DNA of 64,000 nt. Origin: Piezodorus guildinii. Its lineage: Eukaryota; Arthropoda; Insecta; Hemiptera; Pentatomidae. Under the pieces are notes generated by a model that worked only from the letters and a program-made list of their open reading frames with translations, had not been told where the DNA came from and made no database searches. The stretch is from positions 180,344,789-180,408,788 of the forward strand of contig CM041293.1 of NCBI GenBank assembly GCA_023052935.1, written 5' to 3'. Position 1 is the stretch's first letter; each line of letters opens with the position of its first letter. The translations under genes were made by a program, and so were the position numbers. This document shows, piece by piece, positions 20,578-32,205 of the stretch.

Positions 20578-21353
20578 AGGAACGGAGGACCCCAGACCAA
20601 TCTGAGGGCGAATTCGCCGAAAAACTCCTGGTGCTATACAATAGACTGGGAGAAAAGATGGTGGAGACCTTCGGGCCAGCGGAGGGGGCCCAAAAGATGG
20701 AATTCGTAAGGGGCATATTGAAGGTCCAATTGAACCACTATACTGACAGGCCTGGTTCTCTCCCTAGGGATAGGGATTTCGTCGAATGTGCCCACGATCT
20801 CGTCGACGCTCGGGAACGCAACGAGGCACGATTCGAGAGACCGGAGGCAGAATGGACGGAGGTGAGGTCACCCAGGAGAAGGCTACGGAGCCCACCCAGG
20901 CGTAATATGAGTGGCAGAGGACCCGACAGAAGAGGGCCAAACGACAGAAGGCAGATGAGAGGCACAGATGATAGGAGACGGCGCGGCGAAAAGCGGTGTT
21001 ACGAATGTAACAAAACGGGCCACGTGGCAGCTCAATGTAACCTCACGCGATGCTACGAGTGCGGAAGACGAGGCCACGTAGCGAGAGAGTGTCCGAGGCG
21101 CAATCCCCGTTCGAGTAGGAGAGAGCAGCAGCCGGAACCGATGGAGGTTAATCTTCAGGACTGGAGCAGCAGAAGAGCCGGAGGGAGGAGGAGCAGCGGC
21201 CGATATGCCAGTGAAGAGTCATCAGGAGAGGAGAGTGTCTCGTCTGAGCGCAGTGGTTCGGCTACGAGGCGAAATGAGGTGAGTAGAGGGGTTCCCTGGA
21301 GGGGAGGCCCATCCGGGGCGGAAGTCGCGGCGCGGCGTCCGCATTCAGATTGA
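20544..21353 (+). pseudogene. Gypsy gag, C-terminal part with zinc knuckles
   Basis: Continuation of gag: a capsid C-terminal-like stretch ([17 protein letters not shown]), an Arg-rich linker and two CCHC knuckles, [14 protein letters not shown] and [14 protein letters not shown], followed by a Ser/Arg/Glu-rich tail. The knuckles package genomic RNA. The ATG at 20544 directly follows an in-frame TAG and is probably not a true start. The part ends at TGA 21351-21353, and pol continues downstream in the very same frame. Confidence 0.85.
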
Positions 21354-24300
21354 GGACGCGATAATGGGTGGGGCAACCAGGGGGGCGTGTTGATCAGCAA
21401 CAACAGTGCGCGGAAAGGAAAATGGTATCGGTTGCCCGTGGCGAGACTGGGGGAATCAGGGGTCAAATTCTTGATAGATTCGGGGAGCACAAATTCGTTG
21501 ATCAGTAGGCAGGGAGCTAAAAGATTGGGTATCTGGGAACTGCGTAGACAATGCGACTGCGCGATCACAACGGTTAGCGGAAAATGCCGAACTTTAGGGG
21601 AGACTCTGCTAGATCTCAAGGAGCTAACGGGGCGAAATATTCGTATGAGGATCCACGTCATCGAGGAGCTTATGCCGGGATACGAGCTCATTATAGGGTG
21701 CGATGTGCTACAACGGGTAGGACTGAAATTGGAAGTTAGGCACAATACCTGGGAGTACGTGATAGGTCGGCAGAACTTTCGGGCCATGACGGCAGCAGAT
21801 AATGAGGGTATCGCTATCGGGACAGTACAATGCGGCAGAGGGACCATAACACAGTTAGTCAAGGACAACATCGATTTATTTTACCGGGAAAATGAAGTTC
21901 TACCAACAACGGGGAGGACTGTCCATCGGATACACCTCAAATCGGAAACACCGGTCTACGTGAAGGACCGGCGTTATCCTCAAGCCATGCGGGATATCAT
22001 TCGGGAACAATTGGGCGGACTCCTGAAGCAAGGTATTATAAGACATAGCAATTCCCCGTTCAATAGTCCGTTGTGGGTAGTAGAGAAGAGGCAAGGCGAG
22101 CGGGACGGCAGCTCGAAACAATATCGGGTGGTAGTTGACTACCGGAAACTCAATGAAGCGACGAAGGACGAACGGTACCCTCTACCTCGCGTCGAAGATA
22201 TACTAGATCGGCTATCGGGGGCAACGTTCTTTAGCACTCTCGATCTCAAAAGCGGCTATCACCAAGTTAAAATGGCCGAGGAAGATATCGGCAAGACCGC
22301 GTTTTCGTGGGAACGGGGCCATTTCGAATTCGTTAGAATGCCATTCGGGCTGAAGGGTGCGCCTCTAACCTTCCAGAGACTTATGGACGAGCTCCAGCGG
22401 GGATTGGACGAGGATTTTTCGCAGGTTTATATGGACGACTTAATAGTTTTTAGCAGGACCGAAGAAGAACATATCAACCATTTGAAACGCGTTTTTGATC
22501 GGATACGAGAATTCGGCCTTAAACTATCTCGAGAAAAATCAAAGTTCGGATTACGCGAGATTCGGTTTTTGGGTCACGTGGTTTCGCATGACGGGGTCCA
22601 GCCAGACCATGATCGAGTAAGAGCCATCCTAGAAGCACCATTACCGAAGAACACACGCGGTCTTAGACGATTTTTAGGGATGGTTAACTATTATCGTAGA
22701 TTTATACCCGGTATAGCCGAATTAACGCATCCTCTGACCGATATGCTAAGGAAGGGGAAGCGCTTTTACCTCGGACCCGATCAACTACGAAGTATTGAAA
22801 AATGCCGGGACATACTAACAACGAGACCGCTACTGGCATTCCCCGATTTTCAGCGCACTTTTCGAATCACGACAGATGCCAGTGAGGTTGCTATCGGTTC
22901 CGTTTTGTCGCAAAATTTCGAGGAGGGAGAGAAACCAATAGCGTATGCCGGCAGGAAACTAAACGACGCAGAAAGAAGATATAGCGCGATAGAACGCGAA
23001 TTGTTGGCGGTAGTATGGGCGGTCGAATATTTCCGGCCCTACGTCTACGGGAGAAGGTTCGAGCTATGCACCGACCACAAACCCCTACTATCTCTTGGTA
23101 CGCTCAAGGAATCCTCGGCGCGAGTGGCACGATGGAAGGAACGGTTAGCAGCCTATAATTTCCACACGGTGCATAAGAAGGGAGTCGAGAACGCAGTCGC
23201 TGATTGGTTGTCTCGAGACCTGTTAGTCAATGCGATAGGCGAAGAGGATAATAACGCAGAGCCGTTTGCGTTACAATACTTGCGTGACTGGGCGGAGAAC
23301 GGGCCCAAGATTCCATTGATCCAGCGTGACTCGGACGACAACGATGTTCCGGTCGACAGGCCTGCGGAGTTACCCGAAGTCGACCAGATTATCAACGATA
23401 AAAAGCTGCAGGTTATTATAAAATCGAAACAAGCAGCTGGAACGGAGAGGCGAGCGAGCACATATGAGGGCCTTTCCATTATATCGGTCCGTACACCCGT
23501 CACCATCGATGAAAACGAGTTAGAACGTATATTTAACGAATTTAGTAATCCTAACCGAACTTGCTACGTATACGTTGGGAATAAGGTAATCGCCGATAAA
23601 CTGAAAAGGTTATGGAGACAGGAGCGTGTAGGAGTGGGGTATTCGCTTGTCCGGTGTCTCCGCGAGGTCGAGACGGTTACTGACACCGTTGTCCAACAGC
23701 GGCTCGTTCACGATCATCACATCGGAAAAACGAATCATCGCGGAATAGAGGAAACCACGCGAGCTCTAAAACGGCTCTACTACTGAAAAGCTATCGATCG
23801 TACAGTGCGCGATTGCATAGCGCGATGCGAAATCTGTCAACGAGCCAAATATGACCGCCAACCTCCGGTCGCGGCTCAGACCGCCACACCTACCGATATG
23901 GAACCACTGACGTCCGTCCAAGTCGATATTTACTCCAATGAGGGACAATCGTGGCTAACGACAATCGACCCGTTCAGTAAACTCGCGATGGCCTATCCCA
24001 TCGAGAGGAAAACACCGTCGGCGGTATGGGAAGCAGTCTTGCAATGGTGCGCGACCTACGGCGTGCCCGACAAAATCATATCCGATTGCGGGAAAGAGTT
24101 TGATAACGCCCTAATTCGCGAGGAAAGCAGAGTGCTGGGGATCACGTGGCATTAGAATGCACCTCACCACATTAAGGGTAGAGGGGCTGTCGAGCGACTC
24201 CACAATACGTTAGGGGAACACCTTCGCTTACTCAAGCTGGGCCGTAATGTCGAACCGTATGACGCCATGCCTCGAGCGGTGATCGCATATAATAACACCA

Positions 24301-24764
24301 TCCATTCAGCAACGGGTTTGTCCCCGGTAGAAATCGTATTTGGACAGAGGCGACGCGATAGAGGTGATCTTCTCACCATTAATCAGGGAGAATTGAAAGC
24401 CATACTGTGTGCGGCGAGGACAGAACGGAGGAAGACGTGGGCGACGGTCCGCGAAAAATTAATCCGAAACAAGCTGACGCGCGTGGATAAAGCCAATAAT
24501 CGTCCGGTAGTATATCGGAGGGGTCCTTTGGCATTGGGCACTATCGTGTACCGGCGGTTGAGGACCGCAAGAAATAAGACGGCCGCGCGATACGAGGGGC
24601 CCTACAAAATTACCACCATTCGGGAGAACAATCTGTTTACCATTAAGGACGTGAACCACCCCTTTCGTTCACGCACGGTACACCTCGAGGAACTTCGGGT
24701 GCCCCATATCATGGACCAACTCGAGCCGGACAGCGGCGCTCAGGAGGAGACATCACCACATTAA
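21354..24764 (+). pseudogene. Gypsy pol: protease, RT, RNase H, integrase
   Basis: One reading frame of about 3.4 kb, open from just after the gag stop. The first ATG is 21387. Counting from it: protease LIDSGSTNS (D31), RT with VVDYRKLN (249-256), FSTLDLKSGYHQ and YMDD (348-351), RNase H with TTDASE (D497) and CTDHKPL (D563), then the integrase HHCC finger (H776 onward to CEICQ). The integrase core has aspartates in VQVDIY and IISDCGKEF and the glutamate in GAVERLHN; the C-terminus has ARYEGPYKI (GPY/F module). In-frame stops interrupt it at 23784-23786 (TGA, inside the zinc finger) and 24153-24155 (TAG, between the second aspartate and the glutamate). Protease-RT-RNase H are intact, but integrase cannot be made whole. 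Confidence 0.93.
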
Positions 24765-25029
24765 CCATCGTCATTCTTTCCTTTCCAGTTTACCTGTTTT
24801 GTTTTGTTTTGTTTTTTAGTCTTCTTTTAATACATTTCTTCTATGTATCCCTTGTAAGATCATTTTTAAGTTACTTAGTTAATTTCGTTTCGATGTATGT
24901 TCTCTTTTCAGGTCAACCTTGGTGTATTGTGTGAAATTATTTTATTTTTCTGTTAATTCTAAGAAACTATGTAACTTATCATATACTGAAGTCTTTTTGT
25001 TTTAGTTAGTTCCTCCTTGCGAAGGAACT
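24765..25029. other. Gypsy 3' untranslated region, no env
   Basis: Pyrimidine- and AT-rich sequence (GTTTTGTTTTGTTTTTTAG near 24800) with no ORF. It is too short for an envelope gene. Confidence 0.8.
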
Positions 25030-25039
25030 GGAGGGAGGG
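25030..25039 (+). other. Polypurine tract
   Basis: GGAGGGAGGG abuts the 3' LTR and would prime plus-strand DNA synthesis. Confidence 0.85.
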
Positions 25040-25241
25040 AGTTAGATGTATATAGTTGTTAATAAGCCCTTTAGTCTTAAGATAATTCTACTAGTGTAAG
25101 ATAATTCTAATATGTAAACATACGTCTACTATAAATAGGAGTGTACAAAGATAATAAAGACAGTTCAGTTCTAGATGTCGTTGTGATTACTTGCCCTAAA
25201 ACCCCTTTTTTTTAGTCCTACGAGTTCAGTCTATCGTAACT
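25040..25241 (+). repeat. Gypsy 3' LTR
   Basis: Identical by eye over 202 bp to the 5' LTR, implying a very recent insertion. It is followed directly by (TA)n. Confidence 0.93.
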
Positions 25242-26290
<1,049 letters not shown>

Positions 26291-27000
26291 AATAAATAGA
26301 TTTATGGTCATTTGAACTAAGTCGCTCCCAAAGGTCGTATTTTCGTTGACAGTTTTTACGATTGCATTATTTCAATTTTTTATGTAAGTATAAGAAAAAT
26401 AAGGATTATTTTACGATACATTTTATTGTGAATGAAAATAAACTATCTATACCTATACCGACATCGATCCTGCCGCACACATCGAGAAGGGGCCTTTGAG
26501 ACGTGACGTGAGAGGGATGATAAGTTGCTGGTGGCGCGAGACTAATCTATTTGGAGCTCCCTTGAATAGAGCCGGGCTCGGTGAATATCCTCATTGAGCG
26601 CCGCTCCACTGCCGGTGATTAATGCCCCACTTTGATAAACAATTATCAATCCTTCCTGCTCTTCCCGAGGGCTAATTATATGGCGGGTAGATCCTGTGGT
26701 AGGGCGCAGGATTGAGGATTGCAGGACCCAGGCTAACAAGAGAGTAATGGTAGCTGTTTGTTGTTGAGGACAGGACAATGACGTCACTTGGCAGCCCGCA
26801 ATACAATGAGATCTAGCGGGCTATAATAGTCAGTAGCAATATCACAGCTACCCATATTACAAATAAATTGAGTTGTATTACTCAGGCTAACTGTAATTAT
26901 CTTGTGTAGTTTTGTAGCTAAATTCATGACGACGAATTATGATTTTATTAGTTCTAAATAGGCTACTTGATTTTCTTGAGGAACTAGTGCCGTTTTAGAA
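26291..27000. other. No recognised gene; balanced-composition island at 26450-26830
   Basis: 26450-26830 is clearly less AT-rich than its surroundings and carries a perfect TGACGTCA palindrome at 26779-26786, the consensus for CREB/ATF-type factors. A minus-strand ORF (26542-26787) has no recognisable domain. A host regulatory segment is one possibility. Confidence 0.35.
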
Positions 27001-27004
27001 AAAT

Positions 27005-27725
27005 ATGGCGATTCTAAGATTGGAATTTTAGGGGCACACCAACTTGAACGGTGGCTAGATCAATTTTCAGAGATGAGGTTATTTCCAGTATATTTTTTCC
27101 AAATCCATTACTTGATAATGGTTCTGCACCGAATAGGACGTCTTTTAATGGATGTTGTGGAATTGAAACTATTATTGCTCCGTATTTTGCCATTGTGTAA
27201 TGTCTTCTTGACTCGAGGGAGGTTTCACTAATTCCTACACTTACACTTTCGACCGGAGACGTTCTGTAAGCACCCGAGCATATCCTAAGTGCCGCATTGT
27301 TTACGGGATCTAATATCCGCAGAATACTTTTTTTCGCAGTGCCGAAAGCACAAGAACCATAGCCAATCTTGCTTTGTATACAGTTTATAGGCTGCTTCTA
27401 TCTGCTCCCCAACCAGAGTGTGAAAGACACTTGACTGAGCCTTTTCAAGCATTCTTTCTTAAGATTTTTGTTGTGGGGAATTCACCTCAAACCTCTATCT
27501 AATTGGAGACCGAGGTACTTTTCATGATCTACGAATTGGATGTCTTCCGTTCCTAATTTCAAAGTTGGATTTGTAGAGCATCCTCTCAATCTGCATAGGT
27601 GCATAGCTTTAGTTTTGTGTGTAGAGAAATTAAAGCCACTTTTTCGTGCCCAGATTTGAGCTTTTCTCAAAAGCGTTCTGAATCTTCTACTTAATAAATT
27701 AAAGGGATTTGCTACGAATTAAGAG
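27005..27725 (-). pseudogene. LINE reverse transcriptase relic (I/R1-like type)
   Basis: Minus-strand RT remains. At the right end the active site reads LFADDILLL (near 27730-27760 after translation of the reverse strand). Then come FNFSTHKTKAMHLCRLRG and HEKYLGLQLD (27482-27670), and downstream a block with NAALRICSGAYRTSPVES (about 27250-27310). This order is typical of RTs of LINEs that carry a C-terminal RNase H. Several frame changes and stops are present. It may be from the same family as the RNase H relic at 32310-32985. Confidence 0.7.
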
Positions 27726-27936
27726 CAATATATCGTCAGCAAATAATATAACTTTAATAGCTCTTTCGAAAATCTTGGGCAAATCGTTTATTGCAATCTC
27801 TGATGATGCAAGCCATTTTTTTTCCGTAATAAATTAGACACATTGTATACCTTAATTTTGCATATCTGTCTTAAGGGACTCCGTTCCAGAATAAAAATTA
27901 TTTTCTATTCTTAAATAATTATTTGACCATTGAGAA
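27726..27936. other. No recognised feature beyond the RT edge
   Basis: The RT similarity fades within the first ~60 bp. The rest is AT-rich and unassigned. Confidence 0.4.
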
Positions 27937-28690
27937 TTTCTAAAAGGAATTAGTCCGGTTAGTGAACGAAACAATTGAGTAGTTTCCTTTAAGCAGAGAA
28001 AATATATGATAGTGGGTACTATTGGAATTTTAAGGAGAAAGGTGGAAAGCGTTTGAAAATATTATATTTTGAGTTTGGATGGACGATTTTTCCACAGAAT
28101 AATTTGAATGATCAGAAAAAGGAAGTTGAGAGGCATGCGTATGGGGAGTTTTGGCATAATGTTGTGTTGGGAGGAGGATCTATTACTATTTAACCTAGTG
28201 TTATAACGGGGTGATGGTATTTTAGTAGAAAAAATATAGTCGTTTGTTTGTTTATTTATTTAACGTCACTTTATGCTACTATGGCTAATCGGACGATGCT
28301 ACAGTGAGAGACCTAAATTTTGCATATTTAGGTTTTATTAGGATAGGATTCTTAAACGAGTACCTGACATCGCACAGTCTCGGGACCACCTTTTAACGTC
28401 CCCTCCCCGAAGGACGGCATTACTAAGGATTTTTTTACTCCCATTAAAAAATCCTAGGACCACCTGCAGGTTTGAACCCGTGACCTTTTACATAGGAGGC
28501 TGTTATGCTGACCACCCAGCTACAAGTGATCCCAGAAAAAATATAGGATGGTGGCTACTACAGTTTCCATTCACCTACAACAATGATGACCCACAATAGG
28601 GGTCGAAGCCATGGCAGAAAATAAATGGTTGAAATCACTATTGAGTAGTTCATTCACTGACCGCCACCCGGACTAATTCCTTTTAGTAGT
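27937..28690. mobile_element. Penelope-like element remnant with inverted termini
   Basis: Left end (27937-28000, reversed) and right end (28615-28690) share AACCGGACTAATTCC / ACCCGGACTAATTCCTTTTA in inverted orientation. The same terminus bounds the element at 38745-38985. The right half contains a hairpin: TGATGACCC, loop, GGGGTC, GAAGCC (28583-28610). The interior has no RT. A SINE is inserted at 28240-28533. The Penelope-like assignment rests on the hairpin and inverted ends, not on a protein. Confidence 0.45.
28227..28546 (-). mobile_element. tRNA-derived SINE with 13-bp target duplication
   Basis: 28240-28533 is a full-length minus-strand copy of the SINE. It has a tRNA-like head (GGGATCACTTGTAGCTGGGT), a B box (GGTTCAAACC), the conserved body, and a tail in AAATAAATAAAC. 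Perfect AGAAAAAATATAG flanks lie at 28227-28239 and 28534-28546. Confidence 0.87.
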
Positions 28691-29159
28691 ATTTTGTATT
28701 ATATTATGTGCTTGCTATTTAAACTCTGAATTATTGGATATCTACTATCGACAAGTTTTCTCTAAACATTGTTTGGTGTCGTATTCACTTTGTTCATATT
28801 TATTTGCATTACTATTAAAATTGTACAAATATCAGCCGTGAATAGATTGTAGAGGACAGGTCTAAGAACTAGGCGTGGGCATAATCAAATGACGATTATC
28901 AGATCATTCGATTATTTTAATCATTCGAATTAATCGGTCTAGAGAAACGAATGATCATTCAAACTCTAAAACATAAAAATATTAGCGGTTGGCATAATGG
29001 AATGACTTTTTTTGGTTGGCTCATTACATAAATTATACGCATATTTCCACATAAGCTTAGCAATTATAGAGGGGGTAATGTGCCATATTGTCTTTCGGTT
29101 TTCTGGGAAAATTACTATTCGAAAACCGGATTTCTAAAATTTCGGTTTTTGTATAAACC
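28691..29159. other. Unannotated, with a 43-bp RT splinter
   Basis: 28829-28871, read on the minus strand, encodes VLRPVLYNLFTADI, the segment just downstream of the conserved PQGS block in Jockey-type RTs. It is the only recognisable piece; the rest is AT-rich. Confidence 0.45.
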
Positions 29160-29305
29160 CTAGTAAACACGATACCTTTAGCAATGAAATCCAATGGTTT
29201 TAGTAACATAATTATATACATACATTAAATATAAAGATAAATCTAGTTTTTGAAGGTACTGATGCCTTAGAAAAGCAGTCGGTTAAAAGCATAGCACAAC
29301 ATCCA
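29160..29305 (+). repeat. Unclassified interspersed repeat R, copy 2
   Basis: GTAAACACGATACCTTTAGC, AAATCCAATGG and AAAAGCATAGCA follow in the same order as at 3519-3652 and 55110-55260. Confidence 0.55.
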
Positions 29306-30170
29306 GAGAAATGTAGTCGAGTATTCTATACACTGGAACACTCCGCTACTTTTATCCATTTAAAATAAATAATATTAATTCGATTAATCTATTTCTTAGC
29401 AAGAGTAGTTGGAAGAACATATTCTAAGAACTTTCGAATTAGATCTTGGATCCGTGTCCGCTACGACTACTCAAGTATTGAGGACAGAGACATCGATAAT
29501 GCAAAGAATCGAACATTGTCTTCCTTCCTCAGAGACGAGACCTCTTGACCTTTGGAGTCCTATCAATAATGAGTCTATCCTCAACTACTTCTAGTGTGCC
29601 GACCTTTTGCAAGGTATCAGGTTGCGATATATCGATACCACTATAGCGCTTCGATTTATCGAGCCGGTAATTAATTAGGGGCTATCTGCTTCGATAACTC
29701 AGACCCCAGGCTCCTATACTTTACTATCTCCCGCAGTGGGTTGCTAGGGTTACCCCCACCGTAATCAAAACCTATCCTCCATGATATATTCTCTCTTTAA
29801 TCCCACAGATTTGTAGGAAAAGTGAAAAATTTATAGTCCTACAGAAAATACTTATACATTGAAGTGTTGATAATATGTAACTGTATGCCAATGAAAAATT
29901 AACATATAACAAGTACTGTAAAATAATTAAATAAATTATTAAAATATTCATAATTACATGTTTTCGGCTATTTAAAACTAACATTTAAAAATTGAAACAT
30001 TTAATGCTAGATTTTTATATTTAATTTCAATATGAATTAATTACAAGTCAAAGAGGTTGATTTGATTGAAGTAGGATATGTATGAGGGTAAGTAATATCG
30101 TATGTTTTACATTATTTTGTAATTTGACATTCGCATTTCACATATATTGAAATTAGAAACCTTTAATTTT
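29306..30170. other. No recognised gene
   Basis: 29400-29780 is less AT-rich and contains a 61-codon plus ORF without recognisable motifs. The remainder is AT-rich. Confidence 0.4.
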
Positions 30171-31120
30171 ACTTTCACTTACTATATATAGTAAGGGAAA
30201 GTATTGCGATCGTGAAAATTTTCGAATTCCAGTTTTTAACGGAAATACACATTTTAGGGTCCCCTGAGTCCAAATAACGAAGTGCTGCAAAAAGGTCTGT
30301 GTGTGTGTTGTTGTGGTTGGTTTGGGTTTTGAGGCGTAAAACCCTATGAGTGTGTCCGTGTGTGGTAGCTCCCGGGCGTAAATGGTAAGTCCTATGAAAC
30401 TGAAATTTCATATTTAAGACAAATATACCTCCGAGACGTTACAAAACCTTTTTAATCAAAATGAGCTCACCAAAAGAGCCACTTTATACCATGCATTTTG
30501 CACCTTTTTTTCAATTTTCTCAAAAACGGTTCTGACGAATTTGATTAAACTCGCTGTATCGATGTAAAATTTAATAGGCTTAAACGTCAGTACGTTTCAT
30601 TCTGATTAAAATGGTCTGGACATGACTAAATGCCGATTTTTTAAATTTTCTTCCTCTAAAGTACCTTTAATTTTGTAGATTCTATAAGAATAGCTATATT
30701 ATCTTGTTAGCATTGATAATTAACAGCTAAATATGCAAGTTGATCGAATTTGATAAACAACTAAAAGAAAAAACTGAAAAAATATTTTTGTAATGCAATT
30801 TTTTGTTTTTGAACATAAGAACAGTAATATATACGTATAATATACCGTTGGAAAGAGAAAGATTTTAGAAAAAATATTATCTTATACACAAGCTTTTAAA
30901 AGTTAATAGAGAGTGATGAAAAGAAGATAAAACTAACTGATTATTTTAGATAATAATACAATAGATTTTTTTTAAAAAAACACTTGTTTCTATAGAAATT
31001 TCATTTAATCAATTCTTAAATGGTTTCACTCATTTTTACCTCTTACTGTACTTCAAAATTCTTTAATCTATTTTAAAAACGGAGTTATGTGAAAGTCTTG
31101 TGTTGCCCGCACGAGATTCT
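30171..31120 (+). repeat. Family H, best full-length copy
   Basis: About 950 bp. It opens with a near-perfect 34-bp palindrome (30171-30204, half-site CTTTCACTTACTATA). It then has GTGTGTGTGTTG microsatellite-like sequence at 30297-30310 and all internal blocks in order, and ends GTGAAAGTCTTGTGTTGCCCG at 31090-31110. There is no ORF longer than 80 codons. This is a good reference copy for the family. Confidence 0.8.
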
Positions 31121-31334
31121 TTAAATATATGTTACAGAGGAACCCGACAGCAAAAAAAAAATATAGTTTAATAGATGTGGAGAGAATAGAAAATTATTAA
31201 ATATCAAGACTGTATCAATTTTGAAAAGTTAAAGCTAAACATTTTGTGTGACTAATTTGAATTTTTTTTCGTCGGCAATTTTTGATTATTTTTTTCATTT
31301 AACGTTATAATAAAGTAGCTAATTAGAAAATTAA

Positions 31335-31921
31335 AAATATCGACATTAAAGTCCTGTTAGACAATTCCATAATATTCACAATGAAACCTATAACATATTA
31401 AAGCCAATTAAATTTTACATCGATATTGCTAGTTTAATCTAAATCTTTTGTGTCATTCTTAAAAAAGGAAATAAAATAAAGGTAAAAATGTATTGTTTAA
31501 AGAGGATCTTCTGGTTTACCGATTTAGATGAAAAAGTTGCTGTAATATTTTGGGCGTATAATTGTTGTAAATAAATTTTAATAATATTTACAACTGTACT
31601 TATAATAAATACAATAATTACATGGGCTAATTTACAATTATGGGTTTAAAAATGTCTTGTGAAGAACTACATAGTGGTAGAACTTCAGTGTCAATTTAAT
31701 TTAGCAGGTCTCGAGGCCATCGTCTTATCTTTAATATTAAATTTTAGTTTCGTACGACATTTCGTTTTCGTGCTAGACTTGCCACACCCACACAAAGACC
31801 TTATTGCGGGACTTGATTGTTTGGGAACCCTATAACTTGTATTTCTGTTTAAAACTAGAATTAGAAAATTTTCACGTAAGTAATACTTTCTCTTTCAGTA
31901 TATTTCATATATAGGTAAGTA
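31335..31921 (-). repeat. Family H copy, split by a LINE splinter
   Basis: Reversed family H blocks (GAAACCTATAACATATTAAA, TTTTACATCGATATTG) to about 31570, resuming at about 31737 and ending TATATAGGTAAGT near 31921. Confidence 0.7.
31572..31736 (-). mobile_element. J2-group LINE 3' UTR fragment
   Basis: TATTTACAACTGTACTTATA and GCAGGTCTCGAGGCCATCGT match the J2 3' end at 42.5 kb. It is strongly 5' truncated, and target duplications are not clear. Confidence 0.6.
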
Positions 31922-32205
31922 ACTTTTGAACGGCAGTGCACCATAATAATTACGTAGTTTTTGAAGGAGCCGGTCCGTTTGAAGGCTGCGCGATCTAAGG
32001 GAACGCTCGGGGAAGGAGGGACCAGAAGGGCAATTAAGTGCTAAGGCTTTGCCGGCTAGCTTACTTACTAATTAAGCCCACCTTAAAGTCCAAAGACTTC
32101 TCCATTTCTCTTGTATCTTTTTATATAGTAAACTCCATTTCTTTTTTCATTTTTTTTTTTTCTTCAACTTTGAAATACGTTCTTGAAGGTGACTGAAAAA
32201 AGATA

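Larger units (their letters stand above)
19823..25241 (+). mobile_element. Gypsy-superfamily LTR retrotransposon, complete but defective
   Basis: 5419-bp element with identical 202-bp LTRs that begin AGTTA and end TAACT, the terminal style of insect gypsy/errantivirus-type elements. Order: 5' LTR, tRNA-Phe-type primer site, gag with two CCHC knuckles, protease, RT, RNase H, integrase, purine tract, 3' LTR. Only about 265 bp separate the end of pol from the purine tract, so there is no env. Flanks are (TA)n, consistent with a 4-bp TATA duplication, although the repeat makes that impossible to prove. The coding part has one frame break in gag and in-frame stops at 21351, 23784 and 24153. Confidence 0.95.

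Noticed and set aside
21155..21871. 238-codon antisense ORF across gypsy gag-pol
   Set aside because: Antisense shadow of GC-richer coding DNA; no recognisable domain.
24765..25029. Possible env gene of the gypsy element
   Set aside because: Only 265 bp without an ORF lie between pol and the purine tract; the element is env-less here.
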